DNA of 64,000 nt from NCBI RefSeq assembly GCF_019399895.1, contig NC_091875.1:5580001-5644000 (forward strand), read 5' to 3'. The stretch is from Cardiocondyla obscurior (lineage: Eukaryota > Arthropoda > Insecta > Hymenoptera > Formicidae). Below are positions 26,001-38,300 of the stretch, piece by piece (within the stretch, counting starts at the first letter, position 1; the number at the start of each line of letters is the position of its first letter). A model generated the notes under the pieces. It made no database searches. It was not told the DNA's origin and saw only the letters and a list, made by a program, of their open reading frames with translations. The translations under genes and the position numbers were made by a program.

Positions 26001-29000
26001 ACGGACTCGCTGGAGGGTAACAAAACTGTTTGATTTCAGCTGCATCTCGTTCACTGGAACACCAGCAAGTACAAGACCTTCGCCGAAGCCGCGAAAGCTT
26101 CCGATGGCCTGGCCGTTCTAGGAGTATTCCTCAAGGTTCGCAGCATAGTTAAAACGCATCGCAGAAATTAAAAATTCAAGTATTATTCCCATAATTAAAG
26201 TAAGCCCGCCAGGAGCTTCCGATCTAGGTATCTCGCGCCGGATCGAACGCGAAAGAAGCCACGGTCTCTATCTCGTTCGCCAAGAGCAACGTCTTGCATC
26301 TGGAATATTAATTCACGTCGGCTCGTTCGAATCTTTACACAAGCCTGTCGTCAGCTCGCGGAAGCCACACCTCTTCCATTAACTCTATGGATTCTAATTC
26401 GTTTATACTCATCGGACTTACGCGTCTATTTATAGTCAACTAATATTTTTTTTTCCTTTTTTTCCCATTTTTTTTTTTACGTAAAACGTAAGTAGGATCC
26501 CCGTCGAGGTGTCACCGGCGATCGTCGTCGAACGGTCGATTATGTAAACGCTGAGACGTAATTACGGTCGTCGCCATATCGGGCCCGCAAACGAGACACG
26601 CGAGCGCGCGTTTCGCCGTCGTTTCGTTTTGTAGCGAAAGAATACCTCGGTCGCGTGCAACGGCAATTACCCGCTTCCGTCTAGCACAGCGCTCTGTCTA
26701 ATATTTAGGTTGCCGCCGGAGAACGCCGAAGGGGAAAAACCGCGAAATTCCACTCCGCGAATAGCGCACGCCTCTCGACATTGTTACGGAGATCGGGCGC
26801 GAGAAATAAATCTCGCGGGCTTTCCTCGCGCGCGGTGCATCGTGATTATCTCTTGCGCAACGTCCGGCGCTCGAGATGTTCCCCGCGAGATTCTCGCGGC
26901 TCGCGTCGCGTATTATCGAGGGAAATTTATGCGACGAGCTCTTGCAACGGCGACAAAACGCGCCAGACACAATTCTAAAAGTGACATTGCGTAATCGGCG
27001 ACTCAATGTCGAGCGGTTTTTTCCTTTTTATCGCGCCCAATTGTTCCTCGTGTCGCTATTTCGCGGCCACCACGGCCACTATGTTCGACGATACTTGTCA
27101 GAAAGGCTCGTTAAACTTTTGCGATAACTCGACCAGTTTTTTTTATCATAAACATGTTGCGAGGTTTTCCTTTATGAAATTATGAAGACTTCAATTTTCA
27201 AGAACGCGGATCTGGAAAGATACGCGTTTTATCGTTTTGTCGATCGGATAATTTAATTGAGATTAGCTCGTTAGGTCCAGGGAAAGCGATTTAATTACGT
27301 CTCGGTCTCGTGAAATCGCGTGTCATTACAATCGGAGAAGGAAGGAAGGAAGGAAAGCGTAATATTTGCCTTTGCAGGTCGGCAAACCCCACGAGGAAAT
27401 GGACAAGATTGCGCGGCTGCTGCCGTACGTCTCGCACAAAGACGAGGTCGTCGAAATTACGGAGCCTATCGACCCCGGTAAACTTCTTCCCGGTAAGTTG
27501 CCTTTCAATCGAGTGATCGCTCGGGTAATTTGGTGATTGTCCCTTTGATCAAACATTCCGTCTATTCGTCGATGCATAGTGTCCGTGACCCATGTTCTTG
27601 TCGCTCCTGTAATATTCAGCTGCAGCTTAAACATGTTTGCGCAAGCTGATCGAATCGTAATGTAATAGTTCCGACCTATGCAATTGATTAATCCGAACGG
27701 GAACACTGCCCGTTGAAATCGGAAGCGGCACGAGTAAAACTCTTACAGTTTCAATTAATAGAATTAAATTTATTTCTATACACCATACAAAAAAAAAAAA
27801 AAAGGTATATAATACAAAATGTATTTTCGCACCGTGATGATTTTATTGTGACATTTTTATTAGACATATAAATACTCATATAACGTACATGACACCCTCA
27901 TAATTCTGGCTTGTCACGGCCAAGTTAGTGTAACGTTAAACGGTGCCAAAGTAATAGAACCGTCTCCGAGATGACGGAAGCCATTCGTTAGCGTATCGTT
28001 AACCATTGCCTGGCGCGTGCCTCTGCATTAACAGCATCAGACTAACGAAATTTCATATGCCTTGTGCTCTCTCGCTTCGCGTCGCGCACGTCGACGCACA
28101 GTGCGCGGCGGACGGGCCGGCGCGCAGAGATGCGTGAATCCGTGCATGCGCTGGGCCGACCGAATCATACCACGCCACGAGAACAAATGGGACTTCCAAG
28201 GTTCGTATTGCCTTGGACTAGATCGTGCAAGAGAATGAGAAAGAAGGAGAGCATGATTTTGAGATGCTGCGCGCTCGAGCGTGCGGCTGCCGCTTTTCAG
28301 CAATGCCTCGAAAAAGAAAAAAAAAAAAGAGAAAAATATCATTAAAAAAAAAAAAATAATAAGTACATAAAGAACGCCAATTATCCTACGCCTCTTGGTT
28401 ATTTTCAAGCAGCCGCCAATCTTACGAAGCCTTGCATGCCGAACGCGCACGACCGGGACGGGCACATGTCACGGGATGATTGGCATGATGTGACAATGCA
28501 CGTCGTAGCAGTAATTGGTTTTTTTTTTCTTATTTTTTTCTTTTCTTTTTATCACGTGCCTAACATAAAACAGACGAATTTATTTATTTGCGCGAGGAAC
28601 AGATGTCGAAATGCAATTCCTCCTGTCGACTCACAAGTCTTCACAGAGGCTCCTTATTTTACTGTCCGACGCATATGTGTACAAATATTGCATAATTAGA
28701 TAGTGTCTTCGTAATTTAATCTACCTTGGTTCCCTCCTTTTCTTTTTTTTTTTTTACTTTTCGTAAGTGGGCTGTGTACACGAATATCACGAATGTTAAT
28801 ACCAGCATTCTCACCATTTAGTCCCGCTTAGCGCACACTGGTACTTGGTTCTTTTTTTTTAAATGCTATTTTGAATTGTGCTCGTGAACTTTATCGTTTT
28901 AACCGTACTTGCATTGTGGACCCTCGCCTAGACGTTCACCTGTACGTTTGTCCTCGTTAGTATTACCTATATCGGCATTATTTCGGAGAAATGTCGCTCG

Positions 29001-30172
29001 CGGGTATTAGCGATGACACCAAAAGATAAAACGAACGGAAGGGTTCGCACCTACACGAAATACGCTTCTTCGTCGAGGCCTTCACATTAATCAAATCATA
29101 CAATTCCGTTCTCGAAATAATTACCTTTGATTACCGAGCCGCGATTCGTGTGACACGCGTAGAATGACGGAAAAACGGAGATATATTATACCAATGATTT
29201 TAAATTTCCATTGCAGAAAATAACAATTTTAAAATGCAGTTTGAATCTCCGAATAATATTCAACACCATCCTTTAAAAAATAATTAAAAAAAAAAAACGT
29301 AATCGGACGGTACGCCAAGCCCTGCTTTGTTACAACGGCATGTTACTGCTGACTTCAGCAATTGCATTTACGCATTCTTTCTGTCGCTTTGGTCGTGTAG
29401 AAACTTGCTTTCTCTTTCGCGCGGGGAACTAATTTCTTTCCTGGTCTAGATGACAACGGGTACTGGACGTACTTGGGCTCGCTGACGACGCCGCCGTGCA
29501 ACGAGAGCGTCACTTGGATCCTCTTCAAGAAATACATCGAGGTGTCGCATCATCAGCTCAACATCTTCCGGAATCTCCGGAAGTTCCCACGCGGCGAGGA
29601 GTGCCCATGCCACGAAAATCACGGGGTGGTAAGCGAGAAACGTTTAAATCCGTCACCCCCTTTCCGTACCGCTATTTTCTCCCGATACTTTTCCGATTTA
29701 CTCTGTCTTAGAATTTGACAAATGAATTGGCGGCGAACGTGACACGGCGAACGCCTCTGCGGCGAGACGCGATTACCATTTTTCAGCCGCGAGAGATGCA
29801 TATCGAACCACACGGCGAGTCGGCGTTCTCGCTTCTTTTTTTTTTTCTTTCTTCTTTTTTTTCCGTTTTCCTTCGCTCGATATGCGCGAACCATCACCGA
29901 CGGCTATTTTTAGGCGTTCAGGACGCCTTAGACGTCGACGACCGCGGCCGTGCACCGCGTCGGCCGTCTACGACGGTCGGCGGGAACGTATAATATTTCG
30001 GATCGACGACGGCGAAGCACCCATCGCGACACGCCCTCACGTTTTCACGCGTGTAATCTTTGATCCTCTTTTTTTCCTTTATTTTTTTTCTTACGTTTCG
30101 CAGGTGATCAACAACTTCCGCCCACCGTTGCCGCTGGGAAACCGCGTGTTGCGGGAATGCGGCAGCTTCTGA
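17011..30172 (+). CDS. Alpha-carbonic anhydrase, cytosolic type
   Basis: Zinc enzyme that interconverts CO2 and bicarbonate. Exons: 17011-17047, 22508-22708, 24090-24211, 26040-26135, 27378-27492, 29450-29628, 30104-30172 (272 aa, usual length for a cytosolic alpha-CA; all phases match). Seen: RQSPVNIE near the start; zinc ligands His97 and His99 in QYHCHWG and His122 in LHLVHW; the gatekeeper pair Glu109 (in GSEHTVDG) and Thr203 (in LTTPPC). There is no signal peptide or GPI/TM tail, so a cytosolic enzyme is inferred. The start ATG follows an ATG-free leader in a GAGGAAATGG context. The usual proton-shuttle His64 (human CA II numbering) is Tyr68 here, in NPGYCWR, as in other insect forms I recall. 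Intron 1 is large (5.46 kb) and GC/CpG-rich; it and the other introns contain many overlapping open frames but no recognisable gene. Confidence 0.95.
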
Positions 30173-33100
30173 GGGTCGGCCCCCGCCCGGAAGATAACGA
30201 CGGACGACAGGGAGAGGAAGAGGCAGAGGACGGGATGACTTCCGGTTATCTCCGCGCTCTTCGCGCATCACCGAGCCCGAACCGACGTCCGACGTGGCCG
30301 CTAATGAACCGGAGCAGCGCTCAACGTGCCTTGCGACTAATAGATCAACGGAGACCTCGCCTCGCGAAACGCGATCCGCCAGCCTTGTCGCTTCTTGCAG
30401 TCGACTTCGTCGTCGGCCACGGGCTTCCGCCGCGAAGCGAGAAGCTCCGGGCGACGGAGTCAGGAATACTTGAATAGCTTTACTTAACTTTTAGCTGGCG
30501 CCCACGCCACGTACTTCCCTTATCTTATTTAACGCAGTTGTTTAATAAGTTAATAATAAGCGAACCCTACTAATCCAACTAGCACTGTTGTCAAAGAAAC
30601 ATAAAGCGGCGATTTCAATAATATACTTTTACGTAAATCCGCGTCCACGTTTTACACAACGCCGTCTAGTTGTTACCGAGATGCTGATATTTGACGTTAA
30701 ATATCCCTGACCACGTTCCTCGAGAATTGATTAGTTGACTAAATTATTAAAATTTGCGTAAAAAAAAAAAACAAAAAAAAAATATATATTGTTACTCAAT
30801 AGAGGCGACAAATAATTATCAACGTTCAGCGTCAGGTCGAATTTCGTGTTCTATAAAATGTCCTCGGAGGGAACGCGTTCGGTCAGGGACATCGCGGTAG
30901 TAGCTAGTGATATATGTATGTATGTTCGTATATGTACAAGTGTGGTCGTTTCATTTTAATCAGGAACAATTACGAGGGGAAAAAAATAGACTCCCCAGCG
31001 TCCGTTCCCCGCGCGGGCGGACGAATATCGCCTTCTCGTTAATTAATTAGAAACCGTTGCTTACACGCGTACGCGGAATTCCGAGAGCACGGCGTTCGCG
31101 CCGGTGCGCGGAGACGCGCGATCCCGACGATAAGACGGAATGCAACGATAATTGCGACACGTCGCGAAGCGCATCGCACGTATCGCATTGTGCACAACGC
31201 GGTGAATCGATACTTGATATTAATAACGACTCGCGTATACGCATCAGCTCGCGTATAGCGCGTGGAGAATTCAGCTTCGATCGATCTGCCGCGCGTCAAA
31301 GCGCCTGGTCTTCGAAACGGCCGCAGGTACGATTTAATTTAACAGTCGTCGTCACCGCGAGATATATAAAAAGAAAATAATTAAAAAAAAAAAAAGAAAA
31401 TTAATAAAAGTAGCTATTATCAACGTCGTATCCGAGACGCGTTTATTGCTGTCGACGCACGAGACGGGCAATCTCTGCGATGCATCGTTTTACGGCTTCG
31501 TTCGGGCTTCGGAATAGACTTCGCAAATCGGTTTTGTCAAAATAATCGTGCCGCTTTTGTCGCGCGTGCAACAAGTGCGACTGCTCCCCGGTCGCCGATA
31601 AATGCACGAGATTAAACCGAATTAATGAAATAAATAAAAAAATTAATCGTAGGTAATATTTCGCGATAATTTTCTCTCTCGAGCGTCAACAGTGACTCGA
31701 AATAGACGACGGCTGTTAATTTTATTTCGTGCCAGCTATTGGCAATTTTTACACATTGTAGTAGTATTGTATTCTACCTTGCGACGCGCATCGATTCTAA
31801 TAACGCTGACAACTTCGTCATATAACTTGTACTTTCTGTATACTGTAAAATAACGTCTTCTTTAATTCTTTAAGCGCGACGATATTACGTCGTTTAATTT
31901 TTATTCGTTTGCAATACGCTATGTACGTATGTATATTCTAATTATCGTTGGTGAAGTGAGATATGGTTATATTTCGTAGCCTCGACTGTGATAGAAAGGA
32001 ACAGAGAAAGAAAGAAAAGGAAAAAAAAAATACATAAAACGCTATTTGCTTTCGTATGCCAATATCCGCCGCACTTTCCTCGTTCTTTCATACTTGTTAC
32101 TCGTCGATGCGGGCACCGAAAATGAGCCGTTCTTGCTCTAGAAAGCCTCGGAGCGGGTCTCTATTTCGCTCGTCACGTGAAAGAGTACAAGGCCAGTGGG
32201 CGTTAACAATCTTTCCTGACTTCGGCATTCGCGGTCCAGACCAGTTTCTAGGGACTCGAGAAGGAAACTCACGTGCGGAGAAGGTCTACGCGTGAGGAAA
32301 CCTCGTCCGCGACTCCTTGAAACGCCGTAATACCTTCGAGCCACCCGGGATCACGTCTCGCTACGCGGGGCATCAACGAGATGACGAAATTGCGAGCGCG
32401 TACAAAAATGATTCGGAGACAGGATTATCGTTACAATGCGATACGTTCGTTGAAAGTTCAAGGGACCTCGAGAGCAGCGTCGGATATCTTTCACGAGTAC
32501 TTTTATGTTTGTTCTAAGTCGGTGTTGCAAGTCTCAATCTCCCCGAGTTTCAACATCGGGATACTTTGTCGCGTAGTCGCTTTTATGAGATTCTCTCGGA
32601 ACCGGTCGGTGCATTTCACGGCGCGCATGCATCGCCGGGACCACCACACTCGTAGCAGTCAAACACGTTTAGCCTTTTGCCGCTCGCACCGAGTCTGAAT
32701 AATGATCCGTTCTAGAGACGAGTACGCGTGCATGCAATTTCTTTCCGTAAACGATATCGAGTGTTTGCTGATTGTTAAGAGACGCGAGGGAAGTTATTTT
32801 AAATTTTAATTAAGTAAGATGATCGGAGAGTAATAATGGAATTATTATTTATTGATTTTTGTAAAAGTATTTTAAATATCTCACGGGATTCACGGAGGAC
32901 GTTTGCTTTTTATTTAAAAAAAAAAAAAGAAAGAAAGAGACTAAGATTTAAAGCGAGAATAAATTTTTAATTATTGATTTGAAGGAGTCAACGCCGGCGT
33001 TTACAGAAACGATAGAAATTTTTTATCTCGACGGACGTAGGTACCCTTTTTATCATGAGTTTCTTATCTACAGAGGATCAACGTATTCAGGTTTGCTTTC

Positions 33101-33405
33101 AGTAACAATCGCTGGTAGTCGACCACCAGGAATCGGTCACTTGCTGTCTAGCGATAATAATCATTTGTGCGGTCAATTCTACTTTCAAACCGTGCGTAAG
33201 AATTTTTTAAACTACAAACTTAATACGCGAGACTATTAAACTTTTGCATTAAAATTCCTTGCGCGGTTTAATAATTTTTTTGGACATTTCGAGCTCTCGC
33301 TAAATCGAACAGATTTGCATCGCGATGAAAATTTATCTTAATTAGCGTGTTATTAATGTGTTGCAGGTTACTCACATTTGTGTCATCTGGTTAGGTTATA
33401 GCTCG
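30173..33405. other. 3' flank of carbonic anhydrase and intergenic DNA
   Basis: The 3' UTR of the carbonic anhydrase transcript should start here. Beyond it I see only short unsupported frames, for example an 86-codon plus-strand frame at 32979-33239 with no known domain, and A-rich runs near 30768-30785, 31383-31395 and 32918-32935. Confidence 0.5.
31402..31407 (+). terminator. Candidate poly(A) signal for carbonic anhydrase
   Basis: First plain AATAAA found downstream of the stop at 30172, about 1.2 kb away. Similar motifs recur near 31625-31635. Use is inferred. Confidence 0.25.
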
Positions 33406-33406
33406 T

Positions 33407-33434
33407 CCTTCCGTCCTTCCTTCCTTCCTTCCTT
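33407..33434 (+). repeat. CCTT tetranucleotide microsatellite
   Basis: About seven CCTT units with one CCGT interruption. It creates the Lys/Arg/Glu-rich C-terminal end of a spurious minus-strand open frame (33383-33943). Confidence 0.85.
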
Positions 33435-34075
33435 CGTGGCATCTCGTCAGCGTAGTATCTCGTCAGCGAAATCCAGAATTTGCACCAAACGATGAACGAA
33501 ACGAGCCGCGATATGAATGTTCTGCACACTTGATCTTCCTCGAGTTCTCCAAAAATTATTTGTCCGAAACGGGAGGAGAATTTCGGCCGCGACGAAGAAG
33601 ACGGGCAAGGTGAAAATCTCACGTTCCGATAATGGCGCGATCGTCGGAACCGGCTGAATGTATCCGAAGAAAATGCCGAGTGAAGAGGGTTGAAAATGCC
33701 GGGCCTGATAGACACTTCAGGTCGGACGCTCCGTGCACCACCCGTGACATAACCTGTTCTTTCCGAAGCACTTTCACGAAGCGCAAGACAGTAAGTAGAA
33801 TAACACACGAGTATAAAAAATAATCGTTCGTCTCCGAGTCGACGACGGCACTTATTCGTACGCGACATTTTTCTATCCGCGGTCGAAAATACGCGTAATT
33901 GCGGAACGATTAGAGACGCGTCCTCGCGCCCGGGCCTCCGCAACTGGACTGAAGTGACCGTTAGAGATTTCGGCCCTTGGAGAGAAAGAGAGTACCGCGA
34001 AAGAAAAGAAAGTGAGACAGTCGATAGGTACGATCGTCAATTGACCGCTGTCCTTCTCGCGCCGAGTTCTCGGAA

Positions 34076-34176
34076 GCGCCGAGCTCGAAGCTCGAGTTTA
34101 TCTACGTTTTTTTTATGCGCTCGGCGAGCTCGAGTTGATCTGTTTACGTTTTTTTATGCGCTCGTCGAGCTCGAGG
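34076..34176 (+). repeat. 41 bp tandem repeat, about 2.5 copies
   Basis: Units begin at 34076, 34117 and 34158, exactly 41 bases apart. Each has a GCGC(T)CG-GAGCTCGAG core, and the first two also have a T-rich block ending TTTTAT. The core is partly palindromic (GAGCTC, CTCGAG). It lies about 90 bases before the exon-like block at 34269. Confidence 0.75.
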
Positions 34177-34268
34177 TGTCTTCTCCCTAAATAAAAAGAT
34201 CGTCGTGGTGGGTGACGGAATAAGACATCGAACAGAACAGAATATTAATTGTAATTTTTCTGTTTCAG

Positions 34269-34529
34269 ATAATACTCTATCATTAAAAGAAGGATCAACC
34301 CGACTTTTCGCAGACATCCTAAGAGGAGGAAGAGGAAGTCCAGGAAGAACATCATGCATCGGTGAAGCAACTTTTGAGTAAGATTTATTTTTTTTAAATA
34401 AAATCTTTTATAAAATAAAGCTTTACCTTTACATTAATTTAAATACTAACATGTCTACATTAATATGTTTCATTTTATGTTACAGTCACCGGCAGAACTC
34501 TACAATTCCGCTGAAGCTCAATCAGATTT
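34269..34529 (+). other. Two exon-like blocks upstream of FAMeT (possible alternative 5' exons)
   Basis: Block 1 is 34269-34377, bounded by a TTTCAG acceptor and GTAAGA donor. Block 2 is 34486-34529, bounded by a TTACAG acceptor and GTAAGT donor. In one frame both are open across their junction (entry phase 1, internal phase 2, exit phase 1), coding for about 51 residues that include RLFADILRGGRGSPGRTSCI. The exit phase is the same as that of FAMeT exon 1, so they could join FAMeT exon 2 at 38744 and keep the frame. No start codon in that frame was found. They may instead be untranslated leader exons joining an acceptor near 35291. I do not recognise the peptide. Confidence 0.4.
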
Positions 34530-35317
34530 GTAAGTTACATGATTTTCTTTTCGTAATCTGTAAAAATAGCGCGCGCATGGTTTTTTCTAGTTTAAATTAA
34601 ATTAAAACGCGCTAACAATTTGTCACGTCGCGCGAGAACATCGGACGGGCGGAGAGTTCATCCGTCATTCGATAAGGACCGCGTAGACTCAGTCCAAGTG
34701 AAATCATCGTCTAATAACGACAATGACTGTTCGCCACTTGCTGTTTGTCCCGAGTAATGAACGCATAAGCGCCTACTAATTACAGCGATCCCTCTGCGAA
34801 AGATAAATCGCGATCCCGTGAATCATGTAATGAACTTTCACCGCCACGCCGCTAGTTAAAAAAAAAGAAAGAAACACGCGTGTTTCAAACAAGCGCGGTA
34901 CAGAACAGATCACGCAAGATCATTAATCGGATTCCGACACGCAATTGCATATATTTAAATTTGACGATTACGTCCGTGCGTCAACGATTAATCGGATTCG
35001 ATTTTCCAGCGGACGGAGAACGGGCGAGACGGGATGGATATCGAGGATGCTGTAACTATGTCGGCGGAATTCCATCCGCGAATATGCATCCGCGTGAGTC
35101 ATACTCTCGTTGATTAGCGCGCGTCGTAATGGTCAGCAGCGAAACGCGCACGCGCCAGCCTGAAGACCTTGCAAGCGGAGAGCGCGGAGACGTCAAAATT
35201 CTACGCGCGTCGTCATCGCGCAGTGCGAACTCCGTCTTCGTAGTGTGTGCATCGCGGTGACTTTTCTGGTACTCTTCGCCGGAGGATTTAGCGTAAACAA
35301 AAAGCAGCAAGAGCGAC

Positions 35318-38300
35318 ATGGCGGTCTGTAAGTATCTCGTTAATCACGTTCATGAAATTAATCGGTAATGAGCGCTCGATGATTCTTTTTCAACCACGAT
35401 TCTCCGCGAGTTTTTTCACTGGATCCAGCAATAAGTACGAGAGCAATATCGAGCGTTTGCTAGATCGCTGCTCATTTTTGTCAAGCTTTAAGACACGTTA
35501 CGTCATCGTGTATAGATATATTCTTTATTATTCATTCATTGCGTCTCGATTACGGCTGATCGTTCGCGAGGGCTTAACCAAACAGAAGCCTAACATTGCG
35601 TAACGACGCGACGCTGAATTGACATTGCTTCGAACGAAGGAAAAATCGTCGGCGATCCAGGCGAAGAAATCTGCGGGGAAGGAACTTCCGGGGAGAAAAT
35701 AGCATCTTTAAAGCCAGCTTTTCTTTGCGAGATTGAGTCTCTCTAAATATAGAGTCGAGGCGCGGCTGTGCCGGTTTGACAAGCCGGCCGGCGTCCCGGC
35801 GAACGAAACCCGAGGCGGAGGTATTCGCGATCGTACGTTAAATCGCAGACGATGCGCAATCCTCGCGTGCATATGTATCGCGTAATTTGTAATAATGAAT
35901 CCGCTTGACTCGTTAGCGTCGAGGTTTGTCGCACAGGCAGAGGAACCAGCGTGAGAAACTTCGCGGTTTATCGCGACGAAGCCAGGGAAATCGCCAAGAC
36001 AACGTCCGGCGACACGTGTCGCTTCGCGATCACGTCATAAGAATGCAATCCCGTCGCGTCCTTGCGTAATTCGACGTTCCTATTGCGTTTCGCAACGCCC
36101 GCCGCCCCCGGAGTCGCCTCCCGTGCCTCTAATCTGAAAACTAGACTCTTCGATCGGACCTAGTCTTCGCAATCAGGTTCGCCTATGAATCACGCCTCGC
36201 GCCGTCGCGATGTTTTTTTATTTCCTCCGTCATCCTTCCGCCTTCCGCTGTCCCGCGCGGGTATCGGAACGAAATCTACGGGAGCATTTCGTAAATCTAG
36301 AAACAAACGTTCTTCCCATTCACCTGACTGTAAAATTTAAGCGAGGCTTTAATTACGCGCGGCCTACTGTTCAGTGTCCCTTTTTCGCCACGCTTTTTCT
36401 CGCGATCGTCCCTCGAAGCTAAGAAAAAAAAAAAAAAAAAACGCGTTGCTTTTTCATTACGTAATTAAACGTAACGCGACGGGAAGGCAGGCTCGCGATA
36501 AAATATCGTTCTGAAAAACAGAATTCTTCACAATAGAAGTCACCGCGGTAACGAGAAGAAAAAAAAACGCAGTCAGGTGTCCGTCACAAGCTGCGAGGAT
36601 GATCCACTCGCATGCGTCACTCGAGTACGTCGTGAATGCTGGTACCGCGCGTCGATCGAGTTCTAGAGAGGAATCTTTCCCGGTCCGGACGTGGTCGCGG
36701 CCACGCCGGGAAAATTTCGATAAGAGCTGCAGCCTCGTCGAGAGCAGGTGGCAGATTGGCACCTGTTGTGGCCGAGTCTTCGGGGCAGAAACGCCGCGGT
36801 CCACCTTGCCGGCGTAAAAGCCGGCGACAGTTGCTATGCGAGGTCAACGGCTCGACGAGTAGTTCTACCTACTGTTACGCGATCGGCAGCGATTTACCGT
36901 AGCGGGATTAACAGGCAATCTGGCACGAAGCCGCTCGAGCGTTGCGAGGATTATTTTCCCGGCCGCCGATGTCTCTCGTCTCGTCTGTCTTGGTATTCGC
37001 TACCACCTTCGAACCTCGCGACGGAAGAAAATCGTTAATTGATTCCCCGTAGAATCGTGATCGTTACGCACGTAATTCACGGGCGTCGCGAAAGGGATTT
37101 TCGCGAAAAAGCGCTGAATAGATCCTCGCACGCGCGGCGCCGAGCGCGACCGGCGGTATTCGTAGTTGCGCAATTCGAATTGACTCAATAGCACTAATTC
37201 TCGCGTTGTTATGTTAATTGGGAGCGAAGCACGGCCCACATAGTAGAAGCTAATCAATTTACCGCGCATTAAATTAACGTGATTCGAGCCACCTCGATGC
37301 CTCGGGACGTGCGAGAAGGAAGGAGCCTTCCGGCGATAGGCGATCTTACAGACTTATCCTAAACCACCTAACTTCTTATCTGCGTCAAGATTCCTATCAA
37401 TTTTGCGAGATAATCGTGCCAGTTCCGAAAACGAGGACTCGCCGCAGAATTCGGAATAATTGAGCGACTACTGGAACGTTTCAGACGAACAGTTTTCTTA
37501 TTTTATTTATTTTATTTTTTTTTTCCTTTTTTTTTTCTTTTAGAAAATGTAACGTAGATGGGCATGGTCATCGCGCGCGGCGATCGTTCTGGATCGCGGA
37601 CGTCGCGTAATGTGAAGTAATTGGCATCGAAATAAGAATGACATCAGCAGCGACGACGGCGCTAGACCCGGTGCGCTTAACGGCGACCTCGATTTTAATA
37701 TCGGCGACAACGTACGCGCGCATGTACGATCGGCCCGGCCTAAAGAGGGTTTGAATTTTTCCGTGGCGTGGCCCGCGCCAAATAGCACCGCGCGATCTTT
37801 TCCTTAAACTCACGACGTACGATGTCAGCGTTTGCGGGCTGACCACGACGTGTACGCTCGTCCAACTATTTATAATCGTTACGTTTGTCGCCGCCGCTTC
37901 TCTCTCGCACGCGTACCTTTCCGACGCTAGCGCGTAAAATAAAGAAAAACTAATGAAATATGGAAAACAGATAAGAACGCGTCGCGCTATCTCAGCGAGG
38001 CCGGCCTCGGAATTAATCGGCCAAGAGTCACACTCGTTTGCTCGACTCCTGCGGGCGGTATCCTCGCGGAAAAATCGCATCGCTTTTACCGCGGAGCGTC
38101 GATTTACGGCCAAGTAACTCGATCGAGAATTCGGTGAGGATGATTCAGAGCATCGCGTGCGGTATCGGAGCTATTGGTGGAGATTGCACGTCTATTTTTA
38201 ACAGCGCGGTCGGCGCGTTTCGCGCGAACATGTTTCTTTTCTACTTTACGCCGACGATCGTAAATGACAGCGGCTCGTTCTTGCCGCCGCCGTCGATTGA

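Noticed and set aside
32979..33239. 86-codon plus-strand frame between CA and FAMeT
   Set aside because: No known motif and no splice or promoter context; AT-rich chance frame.
33383..33943. 186-codon minus-strand open frame
   Set aside because: Its C-terminal end is produced by the CCTT microsatellite, composition is Arg/Ser-rich as expected from GC-rich DNA, and no domain or splice context was seen.
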